From the NCBI GenBank assembly GCA_947494535.1, contig CANLVU010000006.1, forward strand, positions 1-54,325: a DNA stretch of 54,325 bases, in the 5' to 3' direction. Below are positions 34,118 to 43,794 of the stretch, piece by piece. The notes beneath the pieces are model-generated. The model did not search any database. It had not been told where the DNA came from and saw only the letters and a list, made by a program, of their open reading frames with translations. Source of the stretch: Cytophagaceae bacterium (GTDB taxonomy: Bacteria > Bacteroidota > Bacteroidia > Cytophagales > Spirosomataceae). The translations under genes and the position numbers were made by a program. Position 1 is the first letter of the stretch, and each line of letters starts with the position of its first letter.

Positions 34118-36568
34118 ATGAGAGACATGAAAGCATTCCGAATACTTATATTATTCTTACTAACCTTGCCTGCTATTGCGCAAGATATTCCAGTAGATAT
34201 AAACAATATCAGCGATCAGCAACTAGCTCAGATCATGTTGAAATACAAATTACAGGGGATGTCGCCTCAAGAGGTAGAACAAACCTTGAAAGAGAAGGGG
34301 GTTCCTCCGGATCAGATTATTGTGTTAAATCGCCGTATTGCCTCTCTGGACCCATTGAGTGGGAAATCTGAGAATGGATACCGCACTAAAACCTCTGAGG
34401 AGGTAACCATCCCGAGAAAGAATATTGGAATCTCTAGTCCATCTGGTTCTTTTGCTAGTTCATCTTTACGGGTGTTTGGTGCGGAGATCTTTGAAAATCA
34501 AAACCTAAGTTTCGAGCCTAATCTTAGTATTTCTACTCCCCGCAACTATGTAATTGGAGTGGGAGATGAGTTGATCGTGGATATTTACGGCCTAAGTGAG
34601 AGCACGAAAAAATTGAAAGTGAGTACGGAGGGTTATATTCGCTTCCCTAATCTAGGACCTATTAAAGTAAGTGGTTTGACGATCGATGAGGCACAGGTTC
34701 GCATTCGCGAGTCTGCTGGTAAAATCTATACGACTATTGCTGGAGGCAGCACGCGAGTGATGGTTACCTTAGGTCAATTGCGCTCTATTCGAGTGACCTT
34801 AGTGGGCGAAGTTAAGAAGCCAGGTAACTACACTGTTTCATCTCTTTCTACCCTAATGAATGCTTTGTATGCGTCTGGAGGTCCTTCGGATCTAGGTTCA
34901 TTCCGTAAGATCGAGCTTGTTCGTAACGGAAAAACCATTACTTCCTTAGACTTATATGATTTCTTATTAAAAGGGGATTTGTCTAAAAATAGGATCTTAC
35001 AAGATGATGATGTGATTCGCGTGGGGACCTACGAGTCTCGCGTGGTGGTGACTGGTTCTGTGAAGAAAAATGCCTTGTTTGATTTGAAAAAAGGAGAAAA
35101 TGCAGCTGACATCTTGCGTTATGCGGGTGGATTTGCAGATGGGGCCTATAAAGAGCGAATTCGCGTGAAGCGCATGGGCACAACAGGTTTTGAGGTACAA
35201 TCAGTGAAGTCAGAATCCTTAGCTTCGTTTAATTTACATTCGGGAGATACGTTAGTCGTGGATGCTTTGGCAAAAACCTATACAAACAGAACGTCTATCG
35301 ATGGAGCGGTCTATTATCCAGGGGAATACGGCTTAAACGAGTTTGCTAACTTAAAAGATTTGCTATTAGCAGTGCGCGTTAAAGAAAATGCTTTTACCGA
35401 CCGGGCCCTGTTAAGTCGATTAAATCCCGATTTAACTCCTACCGTATTACATTTTAACGTTAAAGAAGTCTTAAGCGGCAAAACGGATATTCGTTTGCAA
35501 CGCGAAGATAAAATCCATATTTATTCGTTGACAGGCTTACGGGAGAAGTATTCCGTGACTATTAACGGAGAGGTGAATCGCCCCTCCACGTTTGAATATG
35601 CTGATAATATGCGTGTGCAAGATGTCATTCTGCTAGCGGATGGCTTTAAAGAAGGGGCTTCGCGTTCACGCATAGAAGTTTCACGCAGACTTTCTACTAA
35701 GTCTACTTCTGACACTACGGCTTATTCCATTATTCAATCCATTGATTTAGGAAGTGCGAAAGCAGAGGATTTGAACTTCGTTCTACAACCTTTCGATATC
35801 ATTTCGGTACGTAAATCACCTAGCTATCGATCACAAATTTCTGTGTCAGTGGAAGGTGAAGTGCTTTATCCGGGTAATTATAGTTTATCTGGCAACAAGG
35901 AGAGACTTTCTAATATCATTTCGCGTGCTGGTGGTTTAAAACAATCAGGTTATTCGACAGGGGCCATTTTAATTAGGAAGACGCGCGTTAATCAGACATC
36001 AGCGGATGATGCTTTGTTCTCTTCTAAGATCAATACGATTTCGAATCAGTCGAAAAGGAGTTCAAATAATTCCTTCTCAGCAACTGATACGGCGAAAATT
36101 GCCTCTAATGTCAATGGCTTATTAGTAGATCAAAAACCCGTAGGTATTCGTTTAGATGAGGCCATGAAACGTCCAGGATCTATTTACGATATTATTTTAG
36201 AGGAAGGGGATGTCATTAAAGTACCTAAGTTAACTCAAACGGTGCAGACATTTGGGGCAGTTAATGTTCCCCGTCAAGTGGCCTATCGAAATGATTTAGG
36301 CTTCCGCCGATTAATTGCCGAATCAGGCTGGTTTGCCCCTAATGCATCTCGTCGTTATGCCTACATGGTACGTCCTAACGGTGAGATTAAAACCACGAAG
36401 CATTTTTTATTCTTCCACTTCTACCCTAGCCTGGAACCAGGAGCGGAGGTTTATGTTCCCGCTAAGAAAGAGAAAATCCCTATTTCGACTCCTGAGTATA
36501 TAGCTTTAGGGACCGGCTTAGCATCCTTAGGGGGTTTAATTATCGCCTTAATTAACACGGTGAAATAA
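34118..36568 (+). CDS. wza: Outer-membrane polysaccharide exporter, Wza-like, multi-SLBB
   Basis: Protein of 816 aa, about twice the length of E. coli Wza, as is common in Bacteroidota. Signal peptide ILILFLLTLPAIAQ, then a helical region (DQQLAQIMLKYKLQGMSPQE), the PES domain around residue 145 (NYVIGVGDELIVDIYGLS), a series of SLBB-type domains (for example VTLVGEVKKPGNYTVSSLST, VTINGEVNRPSTFEYADNMR, VSVEGEVLYPGNYSLSGNK) and a C-terminal helix (YIALGTGLASLGGLIIALI). ATG 34118 and ATG 34127 are both possible. It heads a six-gene operon with wzz directly behind. Confidence 0.92.
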   Translation: MRDMKAFRILILFLLTLPAIAQDIPVDINNISDQQLAQIMLKYKLQGMSPQEVEQTLKEKGVPPDQIIVLNRRIASLDPLSGKSENGYRTKTSEEVTIPRKNIGISSPSGSFASSSLRVFGAEIFENQNLSFEPNLSISTPRNYVIGVGDELIVDIYGLSESTKKLKVSTEGYIRFPNLGPIKVSGLTIDEAQVRIRESAGKIYTTIAGGSTRVMVTLGQLRSIRVTLVGEVKKPGNYTVSSLSTLMNALYASGGPSDLGSFRKIELVRNGKTITSLDLYDFLLKGDLSKNRILQDDDVIRVGTYESRVVVTGSVKKNALFDLKKGENAADILRYAGGFADGAYKERIRVKRMGTTGFEVQSVKSESLASFNLHSGDTLVVDALAKTYTNRTSIDGAVYYPGEYGLNEFANLKDLLLAVRVKENAFTDRALLSRLNPDLTPTVLHFNVKEVLSGKTDIRLQREDKIHIYSLTGLREKYSVTINGEVNRPSTFEYADNMRVQDVILLADGFKEGASRSRIEVSRRLSTKSTSDTTAYSIIQSIDLGSAKAEDLNFVLQPFDIISVRKSPSYRSQISVSVEGEVLYPGNYSLSGNKERLSNIISRAGGLKQSGYSTGAILIRKTRVNQTSADDALFSSKINTISNQSKRSSNNSFSATDTAKIASNVNGLLVDQKPVGIRLDEAMKRPGSIYDIILEEGDVIKVPKLTQTVQTFGAVNVPRQVAYRNDLGFRRLIAESGWFAPNASRRYAYMVRPNGEIKTTKHFLFFHFYPSLEPGAEVYVPAKKEKIPISTPEYIALGTGLASLGGLIIALINTVK

Positions 36569-37647
36569 TGGCAGAAAAGAAAACAATTGTTCTGGGAGAT
36601 GTTATTGAAACAATTAAAGGCTTCTTTAGCTATTTGCGTTCACAAGGGAAGTTAATAGCACTTTGTGCTGTTTTGGGTCTTGTGATTCCCATCATTTATC
36701 GGGCCTTTCAAAAACCAGCCTATGCAGCATCGACTACCTTCATTCTAGAGGAGAAATCTGCTGGTGGTGGGGGTCTTGCCGGCATCGCTTCCCAGGTCGG
36801 ATTAGACCTTGGAAATTTAGGTGGAGGTGGATCGAGTCTATTTTCCGGTGACAATATTCTCGATATCATTAAATCTCGAATGATCATTGAAAAAGTATTA
36901 CTCACGCCTATATCGGGTACTTCAGGGAAGACATTAGCCGATTTATATGTAGATTTTTCAGGCTTACAAGAGGAACTTCCATCACCCGTCTCATTTGCTA
37001 TTCCCGCAGCAATTGCGACAGACAGTGCCGTGAATTCGAGCCCATCCGCTGCATCATCTGCTGTTTCAGCGCCACACACGGTTTACCAAGATTCTGTATT
37101 GTATGTGATGTATGAGCGGATTGCTAAGAAGAACGTTTCCGTTGATCGATTAAATAAGAAGGGGTCTATTTTTAAGATTAGTATTGTTTCGCAAAACCAG
37201 ATTTTTTCAAAGAATTTTTCCGAGCGTCTTTTGAGAGAGACAACCACTTATTACGTGAACGTGAAGACGAGTAGTGCCCTAGCGAATGTAAAGCGATTGC
37301 AAGCGCGAGGAGACTCTTTATTGCGGGTTTTAAATGCGAAATCATACAATGCAGCTTCTTTCCAAATTTTAGATCCGAACGTGGCTTATAAGTCCATGTC
37401 CGTACCAGCGGAAGTTAGCTCTCGCGACAAGTCGATTGTGTTCAGTATCTATGCCGAGGTGACTAAGAATTTAGAGATGAGCCGCATCGCCCTTGTTTCT
37501 CAGACTCCTGTTATTCAACTGTTAGATGTTCCTAAGTATCCTTTAATGGATGACCGCAAATCGTTTTGGCTTCTGTCTTTAATTGGTTTATTAGCGGGCA
37601 TTTTTGTAGGTGTTTTTCTTTGCCTCTACCTTTATACGGATAAATAA
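36568..37647 (+). CDS. wzz: Chain-length determinant / Wzz-like co-polymerase without kinase domain
   Basis: Inner-membrane protein of 359 aa with a first helix at about 29-48 (LIALCAVLGLVIPIIYRAF), a periplasmic region containing a low-complexity Ala/Ser/Val stretch (about 143-170), and a C-terminal helix (FWLLSLIGLLAGIFVGVFLC). It lacks the cytoplasmic tyrosine-kinase domain of Wzc, and no BY-kinase is seen elsewhere in the window. It regulates polymer length and links to the Wza-like exporter, whose stop it overlaps (TAATG). Confidence 0.85.
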   Translation: MAEKKTIVLGDVIETIKGFFSYLRSQGKLIALCAVLGLVIPIIYRAFQKPAYAASTTFILEEKSAGGGGLAGIASQVGLDLGNLGGGGSSLFSGDNILDIIKSRMIIEKVLLTPISGTSGKTLADLYVDFSGLQEELPSPVSFAIPAAIATDSAVNSSPSAASSAVSAPHTVYQDSVLYVMYERIAKKNVSVDRLNKKGSIFKISIVSQNQIFSKNFSERLLRETTTYYVNVKTSSALANVKRLQARGDSLLRVLNAKSYNAASFQILDPNVAYKSMSVPAEVSSRDKSIVFSIYAEVTKNLEMSRIALVSQTPVIQLLDVPKYPLMDDRKSFWLLSLIGLLAGIFVGVFLCLYLYTDK

Positions 37648-38366
37648 TGCGTCGGGTGTTTCTTTTGCGCGCTTACGGAGATTTTGCAATAGCGGTGCAA
37701 GGCCTAGCACCCACGGATGAAGTGATTGCGTCTTTGCATTTGAAACCTTTGTACGAGGCACTTGTTTCTAGAGCTTGTATTTCGCCGCGTGAGATAGAAT
37801 TTGTAGATTTTGGAATCCAAGGTTCGCAATTAAATCTATTTACCAATAAGCAGTTTTTGCGCATTGACACATTTCGTCAACTCGCGAAAATCAAAGCTTA
37901 CATTGAATCAAATCCCGGACAAAATGACTACGTAGAACAGAGCGCACGCTTAGGCCTTTTGAATCTATTCACTGGGCACCAGTTTAAATCAATTTTCGAG
38001 ACGGGCAATCCGGTTTACGCAGCGTATGACCTCCAAGTACAGGGATTAGGTAAACAGGGTAATCAGGTGTTAATTCTCCCGGATGCACGACTGGCTAAAA
38101 GAGAAATTCCTGCATCGATTCTTGTGCGTATGAAGGGTAGAGTAGCCCGCTTTGGCAAAGATTATTCAAATTTCGAGCAATTAATCGAATTAATTCAAGC
38201 TGCAGATTATATCTACACGGCTGATTCCTTGCCCCTTCACCTTGCTTATCTATGCCAAAAACCGCATTTCGTTTTATACCCGGAAGGGGGCAAAATAGAT
38301 TTTTTTACGCCCCATGTATTGGCATCTGGCGCATACAGCACGTTTAACCAATTTAACCATGTTTAA
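37647..38366 (+). CDS. Short GT9/heptosyltransferase-like protein
   Basis: Protein of 239 aa. The start RRVFLLRAYGDFAIAVQGL and the end AADYIYTADSLPLHLAYLCQ (with FVLYPEGG) resemble the two halves of GT9 heptosyltransferases, but the length is well below the usual 320-350 aa, so the N-terminal domain is short. It may be a diverged, minimal GT-B enzyme. TAATG overlap with wzz. Confidence 0.6.
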   Translation: MRRVFLLRAYGDFAIAVQGLAPTDEVIASLHLKPLYEALVSRACISPREIEFVDFGIQGSQLNLFTNKQFLRIDTFRQLAKIKAYIESNPGQNDYVEQSARLGLLNLFTGHQFKSIFETGNPVYAAYDLQVQGLGKQGNQVLILPDARLAKREIPASILVRMKGRVARFGKDYSNFEQLIELIQAADYIYTADSLPLHLAYLCQKPHFVLYPEGGKIDFFTPHVLASGAYSTFNQFNHV

Positions 38367-39051
38367 GCGCGCCTTTGTTCTCTTTTCTGAACACGAGACA
38401 GAGCGATTTGCTCATGTCGAAAAGATGCGCGCTATTATTCCCGCTTTAGAGGTAGTGGAGCCCATTTTCCCGTCTAGAGTACATGTTCCTTTTTTAGACG
38501 CGATGATTGAAAAGTCTCACAATCGGACTGGGAAGGCTTTATTAGCAACGGAAATTGGCGTGATTTTGAGTCATCGAAAGGTGTGGTCTTTAATTGCCCG
38601 CGATAAGTCGGAGGAGCACTTTTTAGTGTTAGAATCAGATAGCCGAATGTTGAAGCCAGAACTTTTGAAAGCTGAACCAGCGAAAAAATATGATCTATTT
38701 TTCTGGGGTGCCTGGAATGGCTATGTGAGTCTGAAGAAATCAACTGTTCAAAATGGCGTGGGCGAACCCTTGATTAAATCTGTATATGGAGCTTATGGTT
38801 ATTCTCTGAATTCGAAAGCTGCACAGTATTTATTACAGAAAACGGCTCAGATTGCTTACCCAGTCGATATGTACAAGCGTTTCGTGGATCCAACAGAAAT
38901 TTCTTTAGGGGCAATTGTCCCAGAGGTGATTTCTACCTGGCGAACCTCAGGTTCATTGATTCGACGGGAGAGTCGCTGGAATCTGATGACCACTGAATTA
39001 ATTAGGTTGATTTTCTATTGCCGAAACACGATACAATCGTACTTTTGTTAA
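38359..39051 (+). CDS. Glycosyltransferase family 25 (LPS-type)
   Basis: Protein of 230 aa starting at ATG 38359 (MFKRAFVLFSEHETERF), 8 bases inside the preceding gene; the longer frame from 38314 adds residues that fit no family. GT25 features: TEIGVILSHRKVWSLI, the DxD-like LVLESDSRM, and YGAYGYSLNSKAAQYLL. GT25 enzymes use UDP-sugars to modify LPS core or capsule. Fourth gene of the wza operon. Confidence 0.82.
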   Translation: MFKRAFVLFSEHETERFAHVEKMRAIIPALEVVEPIFPSRVHVPFLDAMIEKSHNRTGKALLATEIGVILSHRKVWSLIARDKSEEHFLVLESDSRMLKPELLKAEPAKKYDLFFWGAWNGYVSLKKSTVQNGVGEPLIKSVYGAYGYSLNSKAAQYLLQKTAQIAYPVDMYKRFVDPTEISLGAIVPEVISTWRTSGSLIRRESRWNLMTTELIRLIFYCRNTIQSYFC

Positions 39052-39052
39052 T

Positions 39053-39874
39053 ATGAGTCAACCAGCTTCTATCGTAGCCATTACCTGGGACGGGAAATCG
39101 AGTCCTATGGATCACATCCATTTTGATGCGGATCCGGCGTTTGATTGGTTGCTATACGATTATAGTGGGGCGGTATCAGAAGCTCCAATGCCCGTGGTAC
39201 ACTATATCTCCATAAAATCAGAGTGCAAGGGCGATGTGATGCAAAATATTTACTCATCCTTGGTGTCCACTCCATTGACATATATAGGCTTTTTAGATGA
39301 TGATCAAATCATCTCGGTTTCCGATCTGAACAAGCTCTTTTTTATAGCCAACTTGGAGAAATTAGATGTTTTCCAGCCTAGCTTACATCACGATTCTTAC
39401 TATAATTTGCGTCAATTTTTACATAAGCCAGGTTATTTAGTCCAAGACACGTGGTGGGTGGAAATTATGTCCCCTTTCTATAGTGAGGCTGTTTTTCAGG
39501 CTGCGGGACCTCATTTTAAACATTCGATTTCCGGTACGGGACTCGATGTGTATTTGATTCCTACGATTCAGCGCCTAATAGGGAAAATGAAGACGACTGT
39601 GGTGCATGGAGTGCAATTAAAGCATGCTCGCCCCATTAGAACTGATAACCGCGTATTCTCTAACGGTAAAACGAATTTAGAGGAAATACGGCATTTACAG
39701 GAGGTTTGTCGAGCCATGGCGGCAGAGAAACCGGAGCTATTTGATTCAGAATTTCATGCGCAGGTTTTAGATAGACGCTATATACATGGGGTACCTTTGG
39801 CTTATAAAATCCAGCGTATTCCGCGTATGTTACGCAACTTGTACAAACTCATTGTAGACGCTAGTTACCGCTAA
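39053..39874 (+). CDS. GT-A-like / DUF707-like glycosyltransferase-type protein
   Basis: Protein of 273 aa I cannot place with certainty. An acidic motif YIGFLDDDQIISVSDLNKLF sits where GT-A enzymes have the metal-binding DxD, and SGTGLDVYLIP and QLKHARPIRTDNRVF resemble conserved parts of DUF707-type proteins. Soluble in appearance with a basic C-terminus. It begins 1 base after the GT25 stop and ends in a TAATG overlap with wzx, so it is part of the glycan operon. Confidence 0.55.
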   Translation: MSQPASIVAITWDGKSSPMDHIHFDADPAFDWLLYDYSGAVSEAPMPVVHYISIKSECKGDVMQNIYSSLVSTPLTYIGFLDDDQIISVSDLNKLFFIANLEKLDVFQPSLHHDSYYNLRQFLHKPGYLVQDTWWVEIMSPFYSEAVFQAAGPHFKHSISGTGLDVYLIPTIQRLIGKMKTTVVHGVQLKHARPIRTDNRVFSNGKTNLEEIRHLQEVCRAMAAEKPELFDSEFHAQVLDRRYIHGVPLAYKIQRIPRMLRNLYKLIVDASYR

Positions 39875-41325
39875 TGGAAACCCGGAAAAATGTCTTTTAT
39901 AACGTTTTACTAGCAATTACGCAGGTATTGTTCCCGCTGATCACTTTCCCTTATTTAGCTCGAACCCTGGGTCCTGAGCACGTAGGAGTTTTAAATTTTG
40001 CAGAAAGCTTCGCTCGTTATTTTGTTCTTTTAGCGGCTCTTGGTATCCCCATTTATGGAGTTCGCGAAGTGGCAAAAGTGGCAGCCGATCGTACGCTGTT
40101 AACGAAAACTGCCACGGAAATTTTCATCATTAATGCCTTAGGAACAGTTTTTTTAAGTTTGATTTTTTTGGCATTTATCTATTGGCTACCCCAGTTATCG
40201 GCGGAAAAAACCTTGTTTAACTGGGCGCTGCTTTATTTTATTCTACAAGTCTTCCAATTAGAATGGTTTTTTTCCGGAATGAATCAATTCAAGTTTATCG
40301 CGATTAGGTCACTGCTGATTCGTTTATTCTTTATTGCAGTTGTTTTTTTATTTATTCGGAGCACAAATGATTACGTTAATTATTTTCGGATGCAGGTGGG
40401 GCTGGCCGTCGTATTAGCCGCATTAAATGGGAAAAGATTGTGGGATTTATTGGACTTTTCTAGCCTTTCATTCGCAAAATTAGAGCTGAAGAAACATCTG
40501 AAACCTTTAGCGCTGTTATTTTTAACCATTTTCACGATATCGGTTTATTTTTCTTTAGATACCATTTTATTAGGCTTCTTAGCGGATAATGAGAGTGTGG
40601 GTTATTACTCTTCTGCCTTAAAATTAAATCGATTATTTATCGGGGTTTTAAGCGCCATCTCCGTGGCTATGTTTCCTGGTTTAGTGAATTTATATCACCA
40701 TGGTAATAAAGAGGAATTTGTTGTGATGGTCAAACAATGTTTTTACGTGTTACTTAGCCTATCCATGCCGCTAGTCCTAGGAATCATCACCTGCGCACCT
40801 GAAATCATTCATATTTTATTTGGTAAGGCTTTTGATAGAGCGATTCTTCCATTACAAATTACGGCACCCTTGATATTGATCATTAGTATGTCTGGGATTT
40901 TTGGCTTCCAAATTCTTAGCGCCGTAGGCAAGGATAAATCAATCTTGATTTCCGCATTTATGGGGATGTTAATTAGCATCATTTTGGCCTTTCAATTGGT
41001 GCCTATTTACCAAGAAAATGGTGCAGCGTTGACAATTCTACTGACAGAATTAACGGTATGTCTGGCATTTATTTTCTTTACTCGTAAGGAAATTGCCTTG
41101 TCAAATTATAGCCTTGTCTTTTTTCAGCAAATAGCCGGTTTGATTCCTTACTTAGGGATTGTCTTTCTTTTTAAACTTTTCGTTCCTACGCTTTTATTGC
41201 GACTGCTGGTGATAGGGATATTTTCACTCGCATGGTTTGTGGTATTACAAATGTTTATTTTGCCTAATTCCCTCTTTAGAATGCAATGGAATCGTTTAGC
41301 TGATCGCTTTACCAAAGAGGTATAA
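39874..41325 (+). CDS. wzx: Wzx-type polysaccharide flippase, second copy
   Basis: MOP-superfamily membrane protein of 483 aa with the typical beginning FYNVLLAITQVLFPLITFPY then LARTLGPEHVGVLNFAESFA, about twelve to fourteen helices, and LEWFFSGMNQFKF. It is a different and longer protein than the AT-rich flippase at 15.7 kb. It closes the operon that begins with wza. Its end overlaps the convergent GT2 gene by 30 bases. Confidence 0.9.
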   Translation: METRKNVFYNVLLAITQVLFPLITFPYLARTLGPEHVGVLNFAESFARYFVLLAALGIPIYGVREVAKVAADRTLLTKTATEIFIINALGTVFLSLIFLAFIYWLPQLSAEKTLFNWALLYFILQVFQLEWFFSGMNQFKFIAIRSLLIRLFFIAVVFLFIRSTNDYVNYFRMQVGLAVVLAALNGKRLWDLLDFSSLSFAKLELKKHLKPLALLFLTIFTISVYFSLDTILLGFLADNESVGYYSSALKLNRLFIGVLSAISVAMFPGLVNLYHHGNKEEFVVMVKQCFYVLLSLSMPLVLGIITCAPEIIHILFGKAFDRAILPLQITAPLILIISMSGIFGFQILSAVGKDKSILISAFMGMLISIILAFQLVPIYQENGAALTILLTELTVCLAFIFFTRKEIALSNYSLVFFQQIAGLIPYLGIVFLFKLFVPTLLLRLLVIGIFSLAWFVVLQMFILPNSLFRMQWNRLADRFTKEV

Positions 41326-42186
41326 ACTAGCGCGTAGCTGGAAATAAGTCTTTCCATATGCTGCGTAAATCTCAATTTGTTCCTGAATCTTCGCCTTGTT
41401 CATATAGGGCAAATCCAAATTCGTGTAGAGTCGCTTCATCGAAGATTTCCACGTAGCAAAATCTTTCATCACGGGGATTCCATCGTATAAGGCCATATTA
41501 AATGCACGAATTTTTTCTATTTCTACCATTTCTCCCCCTACTTGTTGTTTTGCATGAATACGGTAGCGAAAAAGCTTCTCGGGGTTTGCGGCTAACCGAT
41601 TTTGTGAGGCATAATACAAGCCTATCCAGCCGTCATGTAATAATCCAGGTAAGGAGGGGATATCATTTAGCAGAAATGCGTCATCTCGTTTTATGGCTAA
41701 TCCAGCCCCGGTAACCACATTGTCTACCCGCTGAATGAATTCTGTTAATGATACCTCAGAAAAAGGAAATCCAATGATGTCCCATAAAGACCTGTGCGCT
41801 GTCTTTTTTCCCGCCTCGTCAATAAGGGTGGCATTGCTAAATACGGCGTCTATACCCGCGTTTTTTTCGAAAAAAGCGATAGTCTTCTCTACTTTATCTT
41901 CTTCCCACACATCATCCTGATCCGCTAAAAATAGCATATCTCCACTAGTCAACCGAAGGCATTGTTGCATATTCGCCACCGTACCTAGGGTCTTTTTATT
42001 CAAATAAAGTTGTATTTGGGGATAGTTAGCGGCATAGTGCTGAAGTATTTCTCGCGTGCCATCAGTCGAACCATCATCACAAACGATGATCTCATGGACA
42101 GGAATACTTTGGCCTAAAATCGAATCCATTTGCGCCTTTACATATGCCGCGCCCTGGAAGGTGATCATGGATACAGATAAATTCAT
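41296..42186 (-). CDS. Glycosyltransferase family 2
   Basis: GT-A enzyme of 296 aa: VSMITFQGAAYVKAQMDSIL, IIVCDDGSTDGTREIL (nucleotide-binding aspartates) and MLFLADQDDVWEEDKVEKTI (DxD region). It resembles rhamnosyltransferase-like GT2 proteins. It is transcribed alone on minus, convergent with wzx and divergent from the first wzi. Confidence 0.9.
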   Translation of the reverse strand: MNLSVSMITFQGAAYVKAQMDSILGQSIPVHEIIVCDDGSTDGTREILQHYAANYPQIQLYLNKKTLGTVANMQQCLRLTSGDMLFLADQDDVWEEDKVEKTIAFFEKNAGIDAVFSNATLIDEAGKKTAHRSLWDIIGFPFSEVSLTEFIQRVDNVVTGAGLAIKRDDAFLLNDIPSLPGLLHDGWIGLYYASQNRLAANPEKLFRYRIHAKQQVGGEMVEIEKIRAFNMALYDGIPVMKDFATWKSSMKRLYTNLDLPYMNKAKIQEQIEIYAAYGKTYFQLRASLYLFGKAIS

Positions 42187-42193
42187 AACTTTG
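42186..42193 (+). promoter_or_regulatory. Promoter -7 element of the wzi-wzi-ligase operon
   Basis: TAACTTTG fits TAnnTTTG, 29 bases before ATG 42223. The minus strand has its own match, TATTTTTG (42203-42210), but only 16 bases from the GT2 start. No clear -33 was found for either. Confidence 0.45.
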
Positions 42194-42222
42194 TTAAATT
42201 ATCAAAAATAGGACGATTTTCA

Positions 42223-43794
42223 ATGAATTTGCGACGCATAATTTTTTCTAGCCTGCTGTTTACGTCCTTTTTTTCAATGGCCCAAAACGCAATCCCCATT
42301 GGATTCTCAGACATCGATGAACAAGTACGAAACTTACAGTTACTAGGCAAGGTAGATGCAAATCAATCCATGATGGCCAGGCCCTTTTATTCTACGGGCA
42401 AACAAAGTTACCAAGACTTATATCGATTACTAGATCCGACCGCTAAAGACTCTATAAAAAGTCTTAAGAAAGGAGTTTTTCAGGCCATTTTGTTGCCTGC
42501 TTCTTTCACCCAAAAGCTGAATACCTCCCGTCCATATGGTTGGAATGATCAAGCAATGTCTTATTCTAATGGGTATCAGATGCAGGCGAGCGCCGGAATC
42601 TATGCCCGCTTGAGTATTCTGCATATTCAATTTAAACCGGAATATGTTCATACTGGATCAGCAGATTATCAAACGAGTGACTCGTGGGGCCAAGTAAACC
42701 CCTCCTTAAATCGCCTAAGTTTAGGCCAATCTTCTGTTCGATTAGAGGCAGGTGGCATCTCGGTGGGAGTTTCTAATCAAAATTTATGGTGGGGTCCTGG
42801 ACGTTATTCATCGTTATTAATGACGAACAATGCTGCAGGATTTTTGCATTATAGCCTAAACACTACTAGACCGCTGAAGACCCCGCTCGGCAGTTTTGAA
42901 TTTCAATTGATCCTAGGCAGGATGACAAGAGACTCCTTGCAAGGCTTTGAAAATAATGCTTTGAAAACGCGGGAATTATCCGCTAATCCGAAAAACCGTC
43001 AATACAGCGGCATCATTCTAACCTACCAGCCGCGGTTTTTGAAGAACATCTTCTTTTCGGTATCTAGAGCATTTCAGAATTACGAAGTTTCAAAGCCTGA
43101 GGCAAAGGTGATGAATACCTATTTTCCTGTTCTGAACAATCTATTTAAAAACGAATATAATGACGATACGCTGAGTAAGGATCAAATTCTAAGCTTTTCT
43201 ACGCGGTGGTTAATGCCTAAAAATCACGCTGAAATCTATGCGGAATTTGGGTATAATGATGCGAAAGAAAATATGCGGGATCTTTATTTAGATATGGGTC
43301 ACTCGTCAGCTTGGATGGTCGGATTTAAAAAATTGCATCCCTTGAATAGTCGATCTTTCCTTTCATTAGAGGCAGAGGCGATTCGAATCTCAGAATTACC
43401 ATCTTACTTGACTCGCCCAGCTGGGAATTGGTATGAACATGGTCAAGTATTAGAAGGGTTTACGAATAATAATCAGATAATAGCGAATGGGGCTGGCCAT
43501 GGAAATGATGCGCAATCATTTGCCATTAGTTGGAATCAAGGTTGGACAAAATTAGGGTTTTCGTTTCAACACATCTCCAATAAGCCACGCACTTATGTGA
43601 GTGGGGGTAACGCCGTTTGGTTAAGGGATGTGAAATGGGATGACTATGTTTTTGGATTACAAGGAGGCTATCGTTATAAAAAACTATTATTTACCGGGGA
43701 TCTTAAGTGGGTAAATGCCTCTAATTATTTATGGGAAGCCGGGAATTCAAAATCGAATCTTTTTGCCTTCATTAATACAATTTTTCTATGGTAA
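42223..43794 (+). CDS. wzi: Wzi-family capsule assembly outer-membrane protein 1
   Basis: Protein of 523 aa with a signal peptide (IIFSSLLFTSFFSMAQNA) and a beta-barrel-like body of the Caps_assemb_Wzi family (PF14052). The core family stretch is at about residues 180-225: VGVSNQNLWWGPGRY, SLLMTNNAAGFLHYSL, PLKTPLGSFEFQL. Wzi proteins bind or organise polysaccharide at the outer membrane. First of three paralogues; overlaps the next by 7 bases. Confidence 0.88.
   Translation: MNLRRIIFSSLLFTSFFSMAQNAIPIGFSDIDEQVRNLQLLGKVDANQSMMARPFYSTGKQSYQDLYRLLDPTAKDSIKSLKKGVFQAILLPASFTQKLNTSRPYGWNDQAMSYSNGYQMQASAGIYARLSILHIQFKPEYVHTGSADYQTSDSWGQVNPSLNRLSLGQSSVRLEAGGISVGVSNQNLWWGPGRYSSLLMTNNAAGFLHYSLNTTRPLKTPLGSFEFQLILGRMTRDSLQGFENNALKTRELSANPKNRQYSGIILTYQPRFLKNIFFSVSRAFQNYEVSKPEAKVMNTYFPVLNNLFKNEYNDDTLSKDQILSFSTRWLMPKNHAEIYAEFGYNDAKENMRDLYLDMGHSSAWMVGFKKLHPLNSRSFLSLEAEAIRISELPSYLTRPAGNWYEHGQVLEGFTNNNQIIANGAGHGNDAQSFAISWNQGWTKLGFSFQHISNKPRTYVSGGNAVWLRDVKWDDYVFGLQGGYRYKKLLFTGDLKWVNASNYLWEAGNSKSNLFAFINTIFLW

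Noticed and set aside
36720-37079. 119-aa minus-strand frame in wzz
   Set aside because: Antisense shadow; its composition mirrors the Ala/Ser-rich stretch of wzz.
38314-38366. Frameshift joining the GT9-like and GT25 genes
   Set aside because: The two belong to different families and each has its own complete start and stop; the overlap is ordinary coupling.
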